This document shows positions 1 to 8,116 of a DNA stretch of 10,290 nt, piece by piece; within the stretch, counting starts at the first letter, position 1, and every line of letters starts with the position of its first letter. The DNA is taken from positions 1 to 10,290 of the forward strand of contig VSMY01000092.1 of the NCBI GenBank assembly GCA_009773995.1. The letters run 5' to 3'. The notes under the pieces were generated by a model that was not told the origin of the DNA, did no database searches, and saw only the letters and a list, made by a program, of their open reading frames with translations. The translations under genes and the position numbers were made by a program. The DNA is from Oscillibacter sp. (GTDB taxonomy: Bacteria; Bacillota; Clostridia; Oscillospirales; Oscillospiraceae).

Positions 1-3000
1 CGGACGGTGATCTTCCGGTGAGTTGGTGCATTAGACACGTTGGTTGTATTTGATACCAACAGGTCCGCGTCGGCAGCGGAGTCCAAAGCCACGTCCAGGG
101 CGGTAGTACTACCACTCAGGTCAATGTTATCCTTGGCCGTCAGGGTCACGGTGATGACATCGTCCTTCTCAAGGTAGTCGCCGGCAGACACAGTCTCGCC
201 GTCAGCGTCCGTGTAAGCCACAGCAAAGAGGCTGGAAGCGTCAGTCACAGCGCCAAAAGCAACCTTAGCGGCGCAGGCGGCCTTGTAGGTCGCGCCAGGC
301 TTGACAACACCGGTCAGGGCAGCAGTCTCGTAGTAGGTTACAGTGCCGTCGATCTGGGTCTCCTTGGCAATCTGAGTCATGCTAAGGTCAGCTCCCATCC
401 TGGCAGTCGCCGCCACAACTTTCTCCGTAACATCGGTACCGTCATCAACCTTGACGAGGACCTTGGTGTTAGCCGCAGCGGTCTCGTCGAAGGTCACGGT
501 AACCGTACCCATGGGGATGCCCCAGATGCCGTTGTTGACATAGACGGGCGTACCCAGAGGATTCTCGCCGGGATTGGCCTCGTTGTAGTACTCAATCGCC
601 TCTTCAAGCTGAGTCTTCGTATCAGCCCGCACGCCAGTCTGGAAGAACGGGAAGTCGAAGTCAAGGCCGCTCAGGGTAACCTGGTTGGCAACCGTATTGT
701 TCCACTCAGTGTCGGTATAACCGGTGGCGTCCTCGTGGGCCAGGGCAACGCTGTTCTGGTAGGCAGCCGCAGTCAGAGGATCAGCAACCGTAAAGGTGTA
801 AGTTGCGGTGGAGTCATCCGCGGCGGTCACCGTGACAACGATGCTGTCGTTGGCTTTCAGCTCAGTGGTGGAACCATTTTCAATCACCGTGCCGTTCAGC
901 TTGATCTCCATTTCGTCACCATTGTGGGTGAAGCGGATGGGAGCGTCTCCCTTAGCAGCCTTCTCGGTCAGAGTAATGGTCGTGGTTCCGCCAGCGGCGG
1001 GGATGGTAAAGTCAGCGCTGGTGCCACCCTTCAGGCCCTTAATGGAAGCGCTCTGCAGAGCCTTCAGGGTCGGGGTAACGGTGTCCTTAGCGTCAAACCA
1101 GCGGGTGATGATCACCATGGCAACGCGGCGGAAGCCGTCGGTGTCGGGGTTGTCGTTGACGACCAGCTGGACCTCGGCCTTCTGCTGACGGTAGTCCTTC
1201 ACCTCATTGGTGGAGGGATCGGTGAACATGAAGGTCTTCAGGTCGTCGAAGCTGTCGACGTCGTTTCCGGTCAGGTCGACGAAGGCGGCCTTCCGCAGGC
1301 TGACAACATCGGTCTCGTCGCCGACGCCCAGGTCGGCAACAAGAGTGCCGTCCTTGATGTTGGGAGCCAGCTCCAGAGCGTCATGATCCTTGCCGGAACC
1401 CACCTGGCTGTAAGTCTCCAGCTTCACAAGGCTCGCGTTCACGTTCACGATTTCCTTGATGTCGGCCTGGAAGGTGGAGGTGGTGCGCTGGGTGAAGTCG
1501 TTGCGCTGGCGCAGGGTGTAGAACTCATCATGCTCCGCATGCTCGGTCTTGACGTAGGAAGCGAAGTCGCCTCTGACCAGCCGGTCATAGGAGTAGATGG
1601 TCTCTTCCTCACGGACGCCGTCCGCGGTGTTCATAGCAACGGTGTACTTATAGACCATCTTGCCGGTGGAGTCATAGTGAGCGCCGCCGGGCATATCCCG
1701 GACATACAGCATGGAAGCGCTGTCGGCCTCGTTGCTCTCCTGCTTGATGACCACGGCCTTGATGGCTCCCTTGCTGGTCACGGCAGCCTGAGCCGCATTG
1801 TAGTCATCCACCTGGTAGGCAATTTTGTCGTCCGCAATGGGGTCGCCATCCTCGGTCTCATTGGGGATCACGCCCTTGGCGGTGGTGCGCAGTTCCTTGT
1901 TTTCAACGGTCTTGACCTCGGACTTGACCTCGATGGACTCAACCTCGTTGTCAACGTCAAAGGTGACATAGATGAACTTTACTCCCTTGTCAATGAACAG
2001 GGCGCTGTCGTCGCCGTAGTCGCGCAGGTCGACCTTGACGTTGCTCGCCTTGATCTTGTAAGGATCTCCGGTGTTGGCGTCCACGCCGGTGAAGACGTTG
2101 TACACGCCGCTCTCACTGATGATCCAGTCATACAGGTTGCTGCGGGAGGTGCTCTCATACTTCACCAGATCACCGGGACGGAAGCCGGTGGCGTTCTTGT
2201 CGAAGTTGGGGCCCAGGTTCAGCTCCACAGCCTCGCCGGAGATGTCCCAGCCGGTGACGACGGTCACGATGCGGCCGTTCTCCACGTTGGAGCGGAAGGA
2301 ACCGATGACCATCCACTCGGAGGTGGAGCCCACGTCCTCAGCCAGCAGGGCATAGCCGTGCTTGTCGAGGGTCAGGGTGACGTCCTTCTTGGTAACCTTG
2401 ATCTTGTCCCCGTCGATTTCGGACATGTCCTTGTTCCACAGGGAGATGCTGTACTCGGTGCCGCCCACGGTCAGGGAGACGGCGTTTTTGTCCTTGTTGG
2501 TGGGGCCGTAGTCCTTCACGCCGGTCAGGGAGCCGGACACGGTCTCGGGCTCATAAGCCTCGGCAACCTCGAAGTCCTTGCCGTCATGGTCGGCGTCCAC
2601 GGGGATGACCACCACGCTGTCGCCGGCCTTCAGATCCTTCAGGGCGGCATAGGCGGCGTCCTCAGCCTGAACATTGGCGACCTTCACGTCGATGGGATTC
2701 TGGTTGAAGCCGGGGAAGTTCTTGTCGCCGTCGTCGGGATCCTGCTTCTCCAGGGAGACATAGTCGGAACCGATCTTCTTGACCTCCATCAGCTGGCTCT
2801 TGACCACCACGACGTCGGTGATGAAGTCGGCCTCATCCTCGGAGACATAGACCTCGACGACAGTGCCGTTGTCGGTCAGATCGGAGATGTTGGAGATCTT
2901 CGCGTCCTTGCCGGAAGCAATCAGATCTTCGTTGTTGGTCTCGGGGCAGCTGGGACCCCACACAAGCTTCTTGCCGGACTCGGTGAGGGTATACTCAGTA

Positions 3001-4016
3001 CCGTTCACCCAGAAATGGGTTTCACCGTGCTCCTCAGAGTCCAGGGTATAGCCGCTCAGGCCGGTGGCCCGGTTCTTCACGGCGTCGGACTTATCGGAAT
3101 AAGCCATCTGCTTGTCGAAGGTGAAGTCGGGGGCGATGGGGAAGGTGCCGATGGTGACCTTCTTGTAGCTCCAGACGTTGGAGGGACGGCCGAAATCGTC
3201 CTTGGCGTCCTCATGGTCGTCGTCCAGGCGCAGGTCCTTGAAGTGCTCCTCACCGAACTCCACGGTCCAGTGATCGTCCTTAGCGTTGCCCTGGGTGGGA
3301 GCTTTCCGGTTGTCGATGTTCGCCGCGTAGGCCTGGTTGCTGGTCACATAAGTACGGGTTTTGTCGCCGACAATGGCGGCGTCTCCGGTGGTGATGGTGA
3401 AACCGCCGGTATACTCGACCATGGTGGCCTTCAGGGTGTTCAGAGCCAACTGGCAGGCCTCCTCGCGGTTGACCGCGTCGGCGCCCTGGAAGCTCAGGCG
3501 ATTGAACAGGCCGGCCATGTTGCCCAGGCGGGCCACGTTCATGGTCCAGCCGGTGCCGGTGAAGTTCTCAAGATCGCTCTTGTAGCCGACGGCGCCCAGC
3601 AGCATCTTGGCAAAGGCGTAGCCGGTCAGGGAGTTGGCGGGCTTGAAGGTGCCGTCGCCGTAGCCGCTGATGTAGCCGGCGGTCTTGCAGTAGCCGATGA
3701 CGCCCGCGAAGGTGTGGCCGGCGGGAACGTCGGGATAGGGGCTCTGGTCGTTGGGCAGGGCGGAGGCAGCCTCGGGGCCGATCATCAGGGAGACGATGAT
3801 CTTGGCGGCCGCGCCGCGGGTCAGCTCCTTCTCGGGAGAGAAGCTGCCGTCCTCATAGCCGGTGATAATGCCGATCCGGTTCAGAACCGCAACGGCTTCC
3901 TCGTACTGGATCTCATCCTTGTCGGTGAGGTCCTTGTACTCGGTGGCCCCGGCGCTGATGGTGACCAGAGACATGGTCATAACCAGTGCGAGGACCAGGG
4001 ATAAGAACTTCTTCAT
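1..4016 (-). CDS. S-layer homology (SLH) domain surface protein, partial (C-terminus beyond left edge)
   Basis: The reading frame is open from ATG at 4016 to the left edge, giving at least 1338 residues with no stop seen. It starts with a signal peptide: Lys-Lys, a hydrophobic stretch at about residues 4-20, and a likely cleavage site after SAGA (residue 24). Two SLH repeats follow at about 27-78 (GYEDGSFSPEKELTRG) and 93-143 (GYGDGTFKPANSLTG). A diverged third repeat lies at about 146-205 and ends in NREEACQLALNTL. SLH domains anchor proteins to the secondary cell-wall polymer outside the membrane. The remaining 1100 or more residues are acidic, beta-rich and low in Cys. Near residues 976-1080 they contain a cadherin/Ig-like module ending TATYTFTV. 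The start is supported by AAGGAGGAT eight bases upstream. The protein is probably an S-layer or large cell-wall protein. Its exact ligand or role is unknown, and no enzymatic motif was recognised. Confidence 0.9.
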   Translation of the reverse strand, partial: MKKFLSLVLALVMTMSLVTISAGATEYKDLTDKDEIQYEEAVAVLNRIGIITGYEDGSFSPEKELTRGAAAKIIVSLMIGPEAASALPNDQSPYPDVPAGHTFAGVIGYCKTAGYISGYGDGTFKPANSLTGYAFAKMLLGAVGYKSDLENFTGTGWTMNVARLGNMAGLFNRLSFQGADAVNREEACQLALNTLKATMVEYTGGFTITTGDAAIVGDKTRTYVTSNQAYAANIDNRKAPTQGNAKDDHWTVEFGEEHFKDLRLDDDHEDAKDDFGRPSNVWSYKKVTIGTFPIAPDFTFDKQMAYSDKSDAVKNRATGLSGYTLDSEEHGETHFWVNGTEYTLTESGKKLVWGPSCPETNNEDLIASGKDAKISNISDLTDNGTVVEVYVSEDEADFITDVVVVKSQLMEVKKIGSDYVSLEKQDPDDGDKNFPGFNQNPIDVKVANVQAEDAAYAALKDLKAGDSVVVIPVDADHDGKDFEVAEAYEPETVSGSLTGVKDYGPTNKDKNAVSLTVGGTEYSISLWNKDMSEIDGDKIKVTKKDVTLTLDKHGYALLAEDVGSTSEWMVIGSFRSNVENGRIVTVVTGWDISGEAVELNLGPNFDKNATGFRPGDLVKYESTSRSNLYDWIISESGVYNVFTGVDANTGDPYKIKASNVKVDLRDYGDDSALFIDKGVKFIYVTFDVDNEVESIEVKSEVKTVENKELRTTAKGVIPNETEDGDPIADDKIAYQVDDYNAAQAAVTSKGAIKAVVIKQESNEADSASMLYVRDMPGGAHYDSTGKMVYKYTVAMNTADGVREEETIYSYDRLVRGDFASYVKTEHAEHDEFYTLRQRNDFTQRTTSTFQADIKEIVNVNASLVKLETYSQVGSGKDHDALELAPNIKDGTLVADLGVGDETDVVSLRKAAFVDLTGNDVDSFDDLKTFMFTDPSTNEVKDYRQQKAEVQLVVNDNPDTDGFRRVAMVIITRWFDAKDTVTPTLKALQSASIKGLKGGTSADFTIPAAGGTTTITLTEKAAKGDAPIRFTHNGDEMEIKLNGTVIENGSTTELKANDSIVVTVTAADDSTATYTFTVADPLTAAAYQNSVALAHEDATGYTDTEWNNTVANQVTLSGLDFDFPFFQTGVRADTKTQLEEAIEYYNEANPGENPLGTPVYVNNGIWGIPMGTVTVTFDETAAANTKVLVKVDDGTDVTEKVVAATARMGADLSMTQIAKETQIDGTVTYYETAALTGVVKPGATYKAACAAKVAFGAVTDASSLFAVAYTDADGETVSAGDYLEKDDVITVTLTAKDNIDLSGSTTALDVALDSAADADLLVSNTTNVSNAPTHRKITV

Positions 4017-4024
4017 GGATTTTC

Positions 4025-4033
4025 ATCCTCCTT
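4025..4033 (-). promoter_or_regulatory. Strong ribosome binding site of the SLH protein
   Basis: On the minus strand this reads AAGGAGGAT, with eight bases (4017-4024) before the ATG at 4014-4016. It is close to a perfect anti-Shine-Dalgarno match and fixes the start codon of the surface protein. Strong sites of this kind suit a highly expressed surface-layer gene. Confidence 0.85.
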
Positions 4034-4039
4034 GTTTTG

Positions 4040-4059
4040 CGGCGGGAAGTTCACCGCCG
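4040..4059 (-). promoter_or_regulatory. Leader hairpin next to the SLH-gene ribosome site
   Basis: CGGCGG and CCGCCG are perfect 6-bp inverted arms with an 8-base loop. In the predicted mRNA the stem ends six bases before the AAGGAGGAT ribosome site. It lacks a U-tract, so it is not an intrinsic terminator. It could stabilise the 5' end of the mRNA or tune translation. The function is inferred; only the inverted repeat is seen. Confidence 0.4.
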
Positions 4060-4161
4060 TTATTTGCGGGCCGGGACGCGTCGGCTTTTCCGGCGCACAT
4101 ACAGTGGCTAGCCGTGCCCGTATCTACTCCGGGACTGCCGCCTCATCCGTGCCGCATGATG

Positions 4162-4190
4162 AATATAACACAGCGATTTTCTAAAATCAA
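4162..4190 (-). promoter_or_regulatory. Candidate sigma-A promoter for the SLH protein
   Basis: On the minus strand TTGATT (4190-4185) is separated by 17 bases from TATATT (4167-4162). This gives a predicted start near 4155 and a leader of about 139 bases before the ATG. The region is AT-rich and offers other, weaker hexamer pairs (for example TTGTTA with TAGATA further upstream), so more than one start is possible. Confidence 0.5.
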
Positions 4191-4476
4191 TATGATATCT
4201 ATAGTTGTAACATAACAGTAACAAAGCATCCTCCCGTTTCCACCTCTTCTTTTTGCTCTATTTTTTCTCATTTTATGGAATATAAAATTGATTTAGTTTT
4301 ATTTCCCGTCCGTTTATAAGTCTATATCCGTATATTTTTTTATTTTATATGTGTAACTTAAATCCATCCATCTCCCGCGCACCCTTCGGAATTGGCGGCG
4401 GTCACACCGCTCCTCTATTAAAATATACGGCGCCTCCTTTTTCTAAGCCACATCCCTCCCCACGCAAAAATACGGA
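4191..4476. other. AT-rich divergent intergenic region
   Basis: This stretch separates two divergent transcription units and has no convincing gene. Most of it, especially 4240-4370, is very AT-rich with long T/A runs, in sharp contrast to the GC-rich genes on either side. A small perfect inverted repeat, GCGGT-CAC-ACCGC, lies at 4398-4410. It sits between a poor -35-like TTGGCG (4392-4397) and TATTAA (4416-4421), which could be a weak rightward promoter with an operator. I see no RNA gene or mobile-element end. Confidence 0.6.
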
Positions 4477-4506
4477 TTGACTTGCCGCCGGAGGGCGTAG
4501 TATGAT
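4477..4506 (+). promoter_or_regulatory. Promoter P1 of the ABC exporter operon
   Basis: TTGACT (4477-4482) and TATGAT (4501-4506) are separated by 18 bases. Each hexamer is one base off the sigma-A consensus. Transcription would start near 4513, about 47 bases before the ATG of the first exporter gene. The palindromic operator begins 13 bases after the -10 box. This spacing is the same as in the promoter at 8158-8187. Confidence 0.75.
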
Positions 4507-4519
4507 AAATACAAATTTT

Positions 4520-4545
4520 CGCAAACGTTTGAGCGGAGACGTTTG
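4520..4545 (+). promoter_or_regulatory. LacI/PurR-type operator O1 with extra half-site
   Basis: CGCAAACGTTTG (4520-4531) has the perfect palindromic core CAAACGTTTG, centred on CG, as is typical of LacI-family sites. The core GCAAACGTTTG closely resembles the E. coli PurR box. A further half-site, CGTTTG, follows at 4540-4545, 14 bases downstream of the same half in the palindrome. It abuts the ribosome binding site AAAGGAGGT (4546-4554). Lying from about +8 onward, a bound protein should block transcription, so repression is inferred. The regulator is not in the window. Confidence 0.75.
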
Positions 4546-4559
4546 AAAGGAGGTCCGGC

Positions 4560-6272
4560 ATGAAAACCATTCTCGGCTATCTCCGCCCCCACGCCCCGCG
4601 GGTAGCAGTGGGGGTAACGGTGAAATTCACCGCCGCCGTACTGGAGCTTCTGCTGCCCTTGCTGCTGGCCCACATCATCGACGACTGCGTCCCTGCCCGG
4701 GACCTGCCCGCCGTCTGGCGGGCGGGGGGCCTGATGCTGATGATGGCCTTCGGCGCGGCCCTCTGCAACATTACGGCGAACCGCATGGCGGCCTGGGTGT
4801 CCATGGACATGACGCGGCAGCTCCGCCGGGACCTCTACCAGCGGACGCTGTTCCTCTCCCAGGCCCAGCTGGAACAATTCACCATTTCTTCCATTGTCTC
4901 CCGGCTGACCAACGACACATACAATGTCCACCAGATGTTTGATAAAATTCAGCGAGGCGGCATCCGGGCCCCTATGCTGGTTCTGGGCGGACTGGTCCTG
5001 ACCTTTTTCCAAGCTCCGCCCCTGGCCTTCGTGCAGCTCGCGGTTTGCTCCGCCACGTTTTTCGCCATCTGGCTGGTAACCCGCCGAGGCATTCCCCGGT
5101 ATACGCGGGCCCAGGAGGCGGTAGACACCGTGGTCCGCATTCTCCGGGAGAATGCCTCCGGGGTCCGCGTCGTCAAGGCTTTGGCCTGCCAGGGTCGGGA
5201 AAGAGAACGCTTCACCGCCGCCAGCCGGGCCTCTATGGAGGCCGAACAGACCGCGGGCCGCATCATGGCCGCCGCCAATCCCCTGGCGGATTTCCTTCTG
5301 AACCTGGGGCTGGTGCTGGTCGTGCTGGCGGGAGCCTTGCTGGTAGACCGGGGGCGGATGGCCTCCGGCCAGATTGTCGCCTTCCTTTCTTATTTTACGT
5401 TGATCCAAACCGCCACTCTGGGCCTGGCGAAGCTCTTTGTCAAATTCAGCAAAGGCGTGGCCTCCGCCCGGCGGATCGAGGAAGTTCTCCTGGCCCCGGA
5501 GGGCCAGCGGGTTCGCGCCCCTGAAAACGCGGGCCTTCAGGGCCCGGAACTGGGTATGGAGAACGTGTCCTTTTCCTACCTGGGGGTAGAAAAGGATCTG
5601 GACGACGCTTCATTTACATTAAATAAAGGAGAAACACTGGGCATCCTGGGCCCCACCGGTTCCGGAAAGACCACCCTGATTTCTTTGCTCCTCCGCCTTT
5701 ACGACGCGGACGGCGGCATCGTCTGGCTGGGAGGGCGGGACGTCTCCACGCTCAGCCGGGAGGATTTGCGGGGCCGCTTCGGCGTGGTTTTCCAGAATGA
5801 AGCTTTGCTGAACGACAGTGTCTACGAAAACATCTCCTTCCTCCGGGGTCTCCCTCGGGAGGACGTGACCGCCGCCGCCAAGACCGCCCAAGCCTGGGAA
5901 TTCATTGAACATCTGCCCGAAGGGCTGGACGCCAAGCTGGATATCCGGGGCGCCAACCTCTCCGGAGGCCAGCGCCAACGGCTGCTCATCGCCCGGGCCT
6001 TGGCGGCCCGCCCCGGCATCTTGATTTTGGACAGTGCCGACAGCGCCCTGGACTACCGCACCGCTGCCGCACTTCATGCCGCCATTCGCCGGGACTTTCC
6101 CGGTGTAACGCAGGTCATCATCTCCGAGCGGGTGGCCTCCCTCCGGGACGCGGACCGCATCCTGGTGCTGGAAGACGGCGTGATTGCCGCCCAGGGAACA
6201 CACAACGAGCTCCTGGAAACCTGCGGGCGCTATCGCCGCATGGCGGAGCTCCAGATGGGAGGGCCGATATGA
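4560..6272 (+). CDS. ABC exporter half-transporter, degenerate-site subunit of a heterodimer
   Basis: This is a 570-residue fused exporter half. The membrane domain (six helices expected) covers about residues 12-300, and the nucleotide-binding domain about 335-570. Visible motifs are Walker A GPTGSGKT (364-371), Q-loop Gln412 and a canonical signature LSGGQ (467-471). Walker B is followed by Ser492 where the catalytic Glu should be (ILILDSADSALD), and Glu523 replaces the switch His (IISERVASL). The subunit can bind ATP but should not hydrolyse it at its own Walker site. Its intact LSGGQ would complete the active site of the partner encoded next. This is the MsbA/BmrC/LmrC-like architecture, used for drugs, lipids or peptides; the substrate is unknown. 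The ATG is fixed by AAAGGAGGT (4546-4554). The stop overlaps the partner's start (ATGA), so translation is probably coupled. Confidence 0.93.
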   Translation: MKTILGYLRPHAPRVAVGVTVKFTAAVLELLLPLLLAHIIDDCVPARDLPAVWRAGGLMLMMAFGAALCNITANRMAAWVSMDMTRQLRRDLYQRTLFLSQAQLEQFTISSIVSRLTNDTYNVHQMFDKIQRGGIRAPMLVLGGLVLTFFQAPPLAFVQLAVCSATFFAIWLVTRRGIPRYTRAQEAVDTVVRILRENASGVRVVKALACQGRERERFTAASRASMEAEQTAGRIMAAANPLADFLLNLGLVLVVLAGALLVDRGRMASGQIVAFLSYFTLIQTATLGLAKLFVKFSKGVASARRIEEVLLAPEGQRVRAPENAGLQGPELGMENVSFSYLGVEKDLDDASFTLNKGETLGILGPTGSGKTTLISLLLRLYDADGGIVWLGGRDVSTLSREDLRGRFGVVFQNEALLNDSVYENISFLRGLPREDVTAAAKTAQAWEFIEHLPEGLDAKLDIRGANLSGGQRQRLLIARALAARPGILILDSADSALDYRTAAALHAAIRRDFPGVTQVIISERVASLRDADRILVLEDGVIAAQGTHNELLETCGRYRRMAELQMGGPI

Positions 6273-7999
6273 AAAGGAACGTATTGGTCCGCCTGGGCCG
6301 TTTTCTCCGTCCCTACGGCTTTCAGTTCCTGCTTCTGCTGGTCCTGCTGCTGGCGGGAAATCTGCTGTCTCTGGCAGCCCCCCTGCTCTCCGGCCGGGCG
6401 GTGGACGCCGTGGGCGTCCGGGCGGGAGGCGTGGACTTCTCCGGCGTGTTCCGGAACTGCGCCGGGATGCTGGGCTGCTACGCCCTGTCTTCCTTATTAA
6501 ATTACTTTGTCTCCTCCCGGCTTATCCGGACGGCGCAAGCCGTTTCCCACGACCTGCGCAAGGCCGCCTTCGACCACATGAGCGACCTGCCGGTGGACTA
6601 CTTTGACACGCACCCCTCCGGGGACCTCATCAGCCGGATCTGCTATGACGTGGACACCGTCAACGCCACCCTCTCCACGGACCTTCTGCAATTGGGCACC
6701 AGCGTCTTCACCGTGGCCGGGTCCTTCGGGATGCTTCTGCTCCTCTCCCCCCGGCTGACCCTGGTGTTCTTCGTCACCGTCCCCCTGTCGGTAATCCTGA
6801 CGCGTTTTCAGATGAAGCGCATCCATCCTCTTTTCCGCCTCCGCTCCAAGGAGCTGGGGGCCCTGAACGGCTTTGCCGAGGAGCGGATGGGCTGCCGCCG
6901 GTCCATCCGGACCTACGGCGTGGAGAAGGAGGACCTGGGTCTCTTTGACCAGCGCAACGACGCGGCCTCCAAGGCCTACTACGACGCGGACCGGGCCAGT
7001 TCCTCCCTGGGGCCCTCGGTGAACTTCGTCAACAACATCTCTCTTACCTTCGTAAGCGTTTTCGGAGCCCTGCTGTACTTGGGCGGCGGACTGTCCCTGG
7101 GGAGCCTCTCCTCCTTCGTCCTATACTCCCGGAAGTTCTCCGGTCCCATCCGTGAGGCGGCGAACCTCCTGGCGGAACTTCAGGCCAGCGCCGCCGCCGC
7201 CGAGCGGGTGATGGATTTGCTGGATGAGAATCCGGAACCGGCGGACCCGCCGGAGGCCCTCTCCGTGGAACACCTGAAAGGTGACATCCGTTTCGACCAT
7301 GTGACCTTTGGCTACAATCCCGCCCGGCCCGTCCTCCGGGACTTCACCGCCTACATCCCGGCGGGGAGCCTGGCCGCCGTGGTCGGGCCCACCGGGGCGG
7401 GGAAGACCACCCTGGTCTCCCTCCTCCTCCGGTTCTACCGGCCCCAGAGCGGGCGCATCGTCATAGACGGCGTCCCCCTGGACGCCTACAGCCGGGACGG
7501 TCTTCGCCGCCGCCTGGCCCTGGTGCTTCAGGACACCTGGCTTTTCGGCGGCACCATCGCGGAAAACATCGCCTACGGCGCTCCCGGGGCAAGCCGGGAA
7601 CAGATTGTAGAAGCCGCCAAGGCCGCCCGCATCCATCGCTTCATCTCCTCCCTCCCCCTGGGCTATGACACCGTCCTCACCGACGAGGGCGTCTCCAAAG
7701 GTCAAAAGCAGCTTCTGGCCATCGCCCGGTGCCTTCTCACCGACGCGGACGTGGTCATCCTGGACGAGGCCACCAGCAACGTGGACACGGAGACCGAGGG
7801 GGAGATCAGCCTGGCCATGGAACGGCTCCGCCAAGGGCGGACCTGTTTCGTCATCGCCCACCGGCTGGCCACCATCCGGGGGGCGGACCGCATCCTGGTA
7901 CTGGACCAGGGGGGTGCGGCCGAGCAGGGGACCCATCAGCAGCTGCTGGACGCCGGAGGCGTTTACGCCCAGCTCTACGCCGCTCAATTTCAATCGTAA
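6269..7999 (+). CDS. ABC exporter half-transporter, catalytic subunit of the heterodimer
   Basis: This is a 576-residue partner of the preceding gene and overlaps it by four bases. The transmembrane domain spans about residues 15-310 and the nucleotide-binding domain about 340-576. Walker A GPTGAGKT (373-380), Walker B with catalytic Glu (VVILDE, Glu500), the D-loop and switch His531 (VIAHRLATI) are all canonical. The signature is degraded to VSKGQ (475-479) in place of LSGGQ. With the partner's LSGGQ it builds one full ATPase site, while its own VSKGQ pairs with the partner's Ser/Glu-substituted site. This is the expected composition of asymmetric exporters such as TM287/288 and BmrCD. Substrate is unknown; multidrug annotation would be only by family. 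It probably ends the operon started at P1. Confidence 0.93.
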   Translation: MKRNVLVRLGRFLRPYGFQFLLLLVLLLAGNLLSLAAPLLSGRAVDAVGVRAGGVDFSGVFRNCAGMLGCYALSSLLNYFVSSRLIRTAQAVSHDLRKAAFDHMSDLPVDYFDTHPSGDLISRICYDVDTVNATLSTDLLQLGTSVFTVAGSFGMLLLLSPRLTLVFFVTVPLSVILTRFQMKRIHPLFRLRSKELGALNGFAEERMGCRRSIRTYGVEKEDLGLFDQRNDAASKAYYDADRASSSLGPSVNFVNNISLTFVSVFGALLYLGGGLSLGSLSSFVLYSRKFSGPIREAANLLAELQASAAAAERVMDLLDENPEPADPPEALSVEHLKGDIRFDHVTFGYNPARPVLRDFTAYIPAGSLAAVVGPTGAGKTTLVSLLLRFYRPQSGRIVIDGVPLDAYSRDGLRRRLALVLQDTWLFGGTIAENIAYGAPGASREQIVEAAKAARIHRFISSLPLGYDTVLTDEGVSKGQKQLLAIARCLLTDADVVILDEATSNVDTETEGEISLAMERLRQGRTCFVIAHRLATIRGADRILVLDQGGAAEQGTHQQLLDAGGVYAQLYAAQFQS

Positions 8000-8071
8000 A
8001 CCATGGCAAACAGCGGCGAAAACGTATCCGCAATTTCAGAAATCCCCTCAAAAAGCAATTGACAAAATAGC

Positions 8072-8094
8072 AAAAATAGGTGCCGCCTATTTGT
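8072..8094 (+). terminator. Weak candidate terminator after the exporter operon
   Basis: AAATAGG (8074-8080) and CCTATTT (8086-8092) form a 7-bp stem with loop TGCCG, about 75 bases after the stop of the second exporter gene. On the plus strand only a short T-rich stretch follows, so termination would be weak. On the minus strand the trailing sequence is richer in T. It may work in both directions. No better plus-strand terminator is visible between 8000 and 8157. Confidence 0.35.
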
Positions 8095-8116
8095 TCAAAT
8101 TGTAAACAAACCGTGA

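Noticed and set aside
54..4004. Very long plus-strand open frame opposite the SLH gene (about 1089 codons from 735).
   Set aside because: It is in exact codon register with the minus-strand gene. It stays open only because that gene almost never uses TTA, CTA or TCA codons. It has Gly/Val/Asp-rich nonsense composition and no recognisable motif, while the minus frame has a signal peptide and SLH repeats.
4520..4531. Reading the palindrome as a CcpA catabolite-response (cre) site.
   Set aside because: The centre and A-tracts fit the broad LacI family, but C at positions 1 and 3 and their symmetric partners departs from the usual TGWAA arms. The PurR-like form CGCAAA fits better, so a distinct LacI-family regulator is more likely.
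4443..5408. Minus-strand frame of 321 codons over the first exporter gene.
   Set aside because: It is a shadow of a clear ABC exporter gene, rich in Gly/Arg/His/Pro with no motif, and it would cover promoter P1 and operator O1.
8003..8062. 19-codon frame starting ATG right after the second exporter gene.
   Set aside because: It has no ribosome site, is very short and has no support from context.
8059..8087. TTGACA at 8059-8064 as another promoter.
   Set aside because: The bases 16-18 positions downstream are GC-rich (GCCGCC) with no -10-like hexamer. The consensus promoter at 8158-8187 explains the downstream gene.
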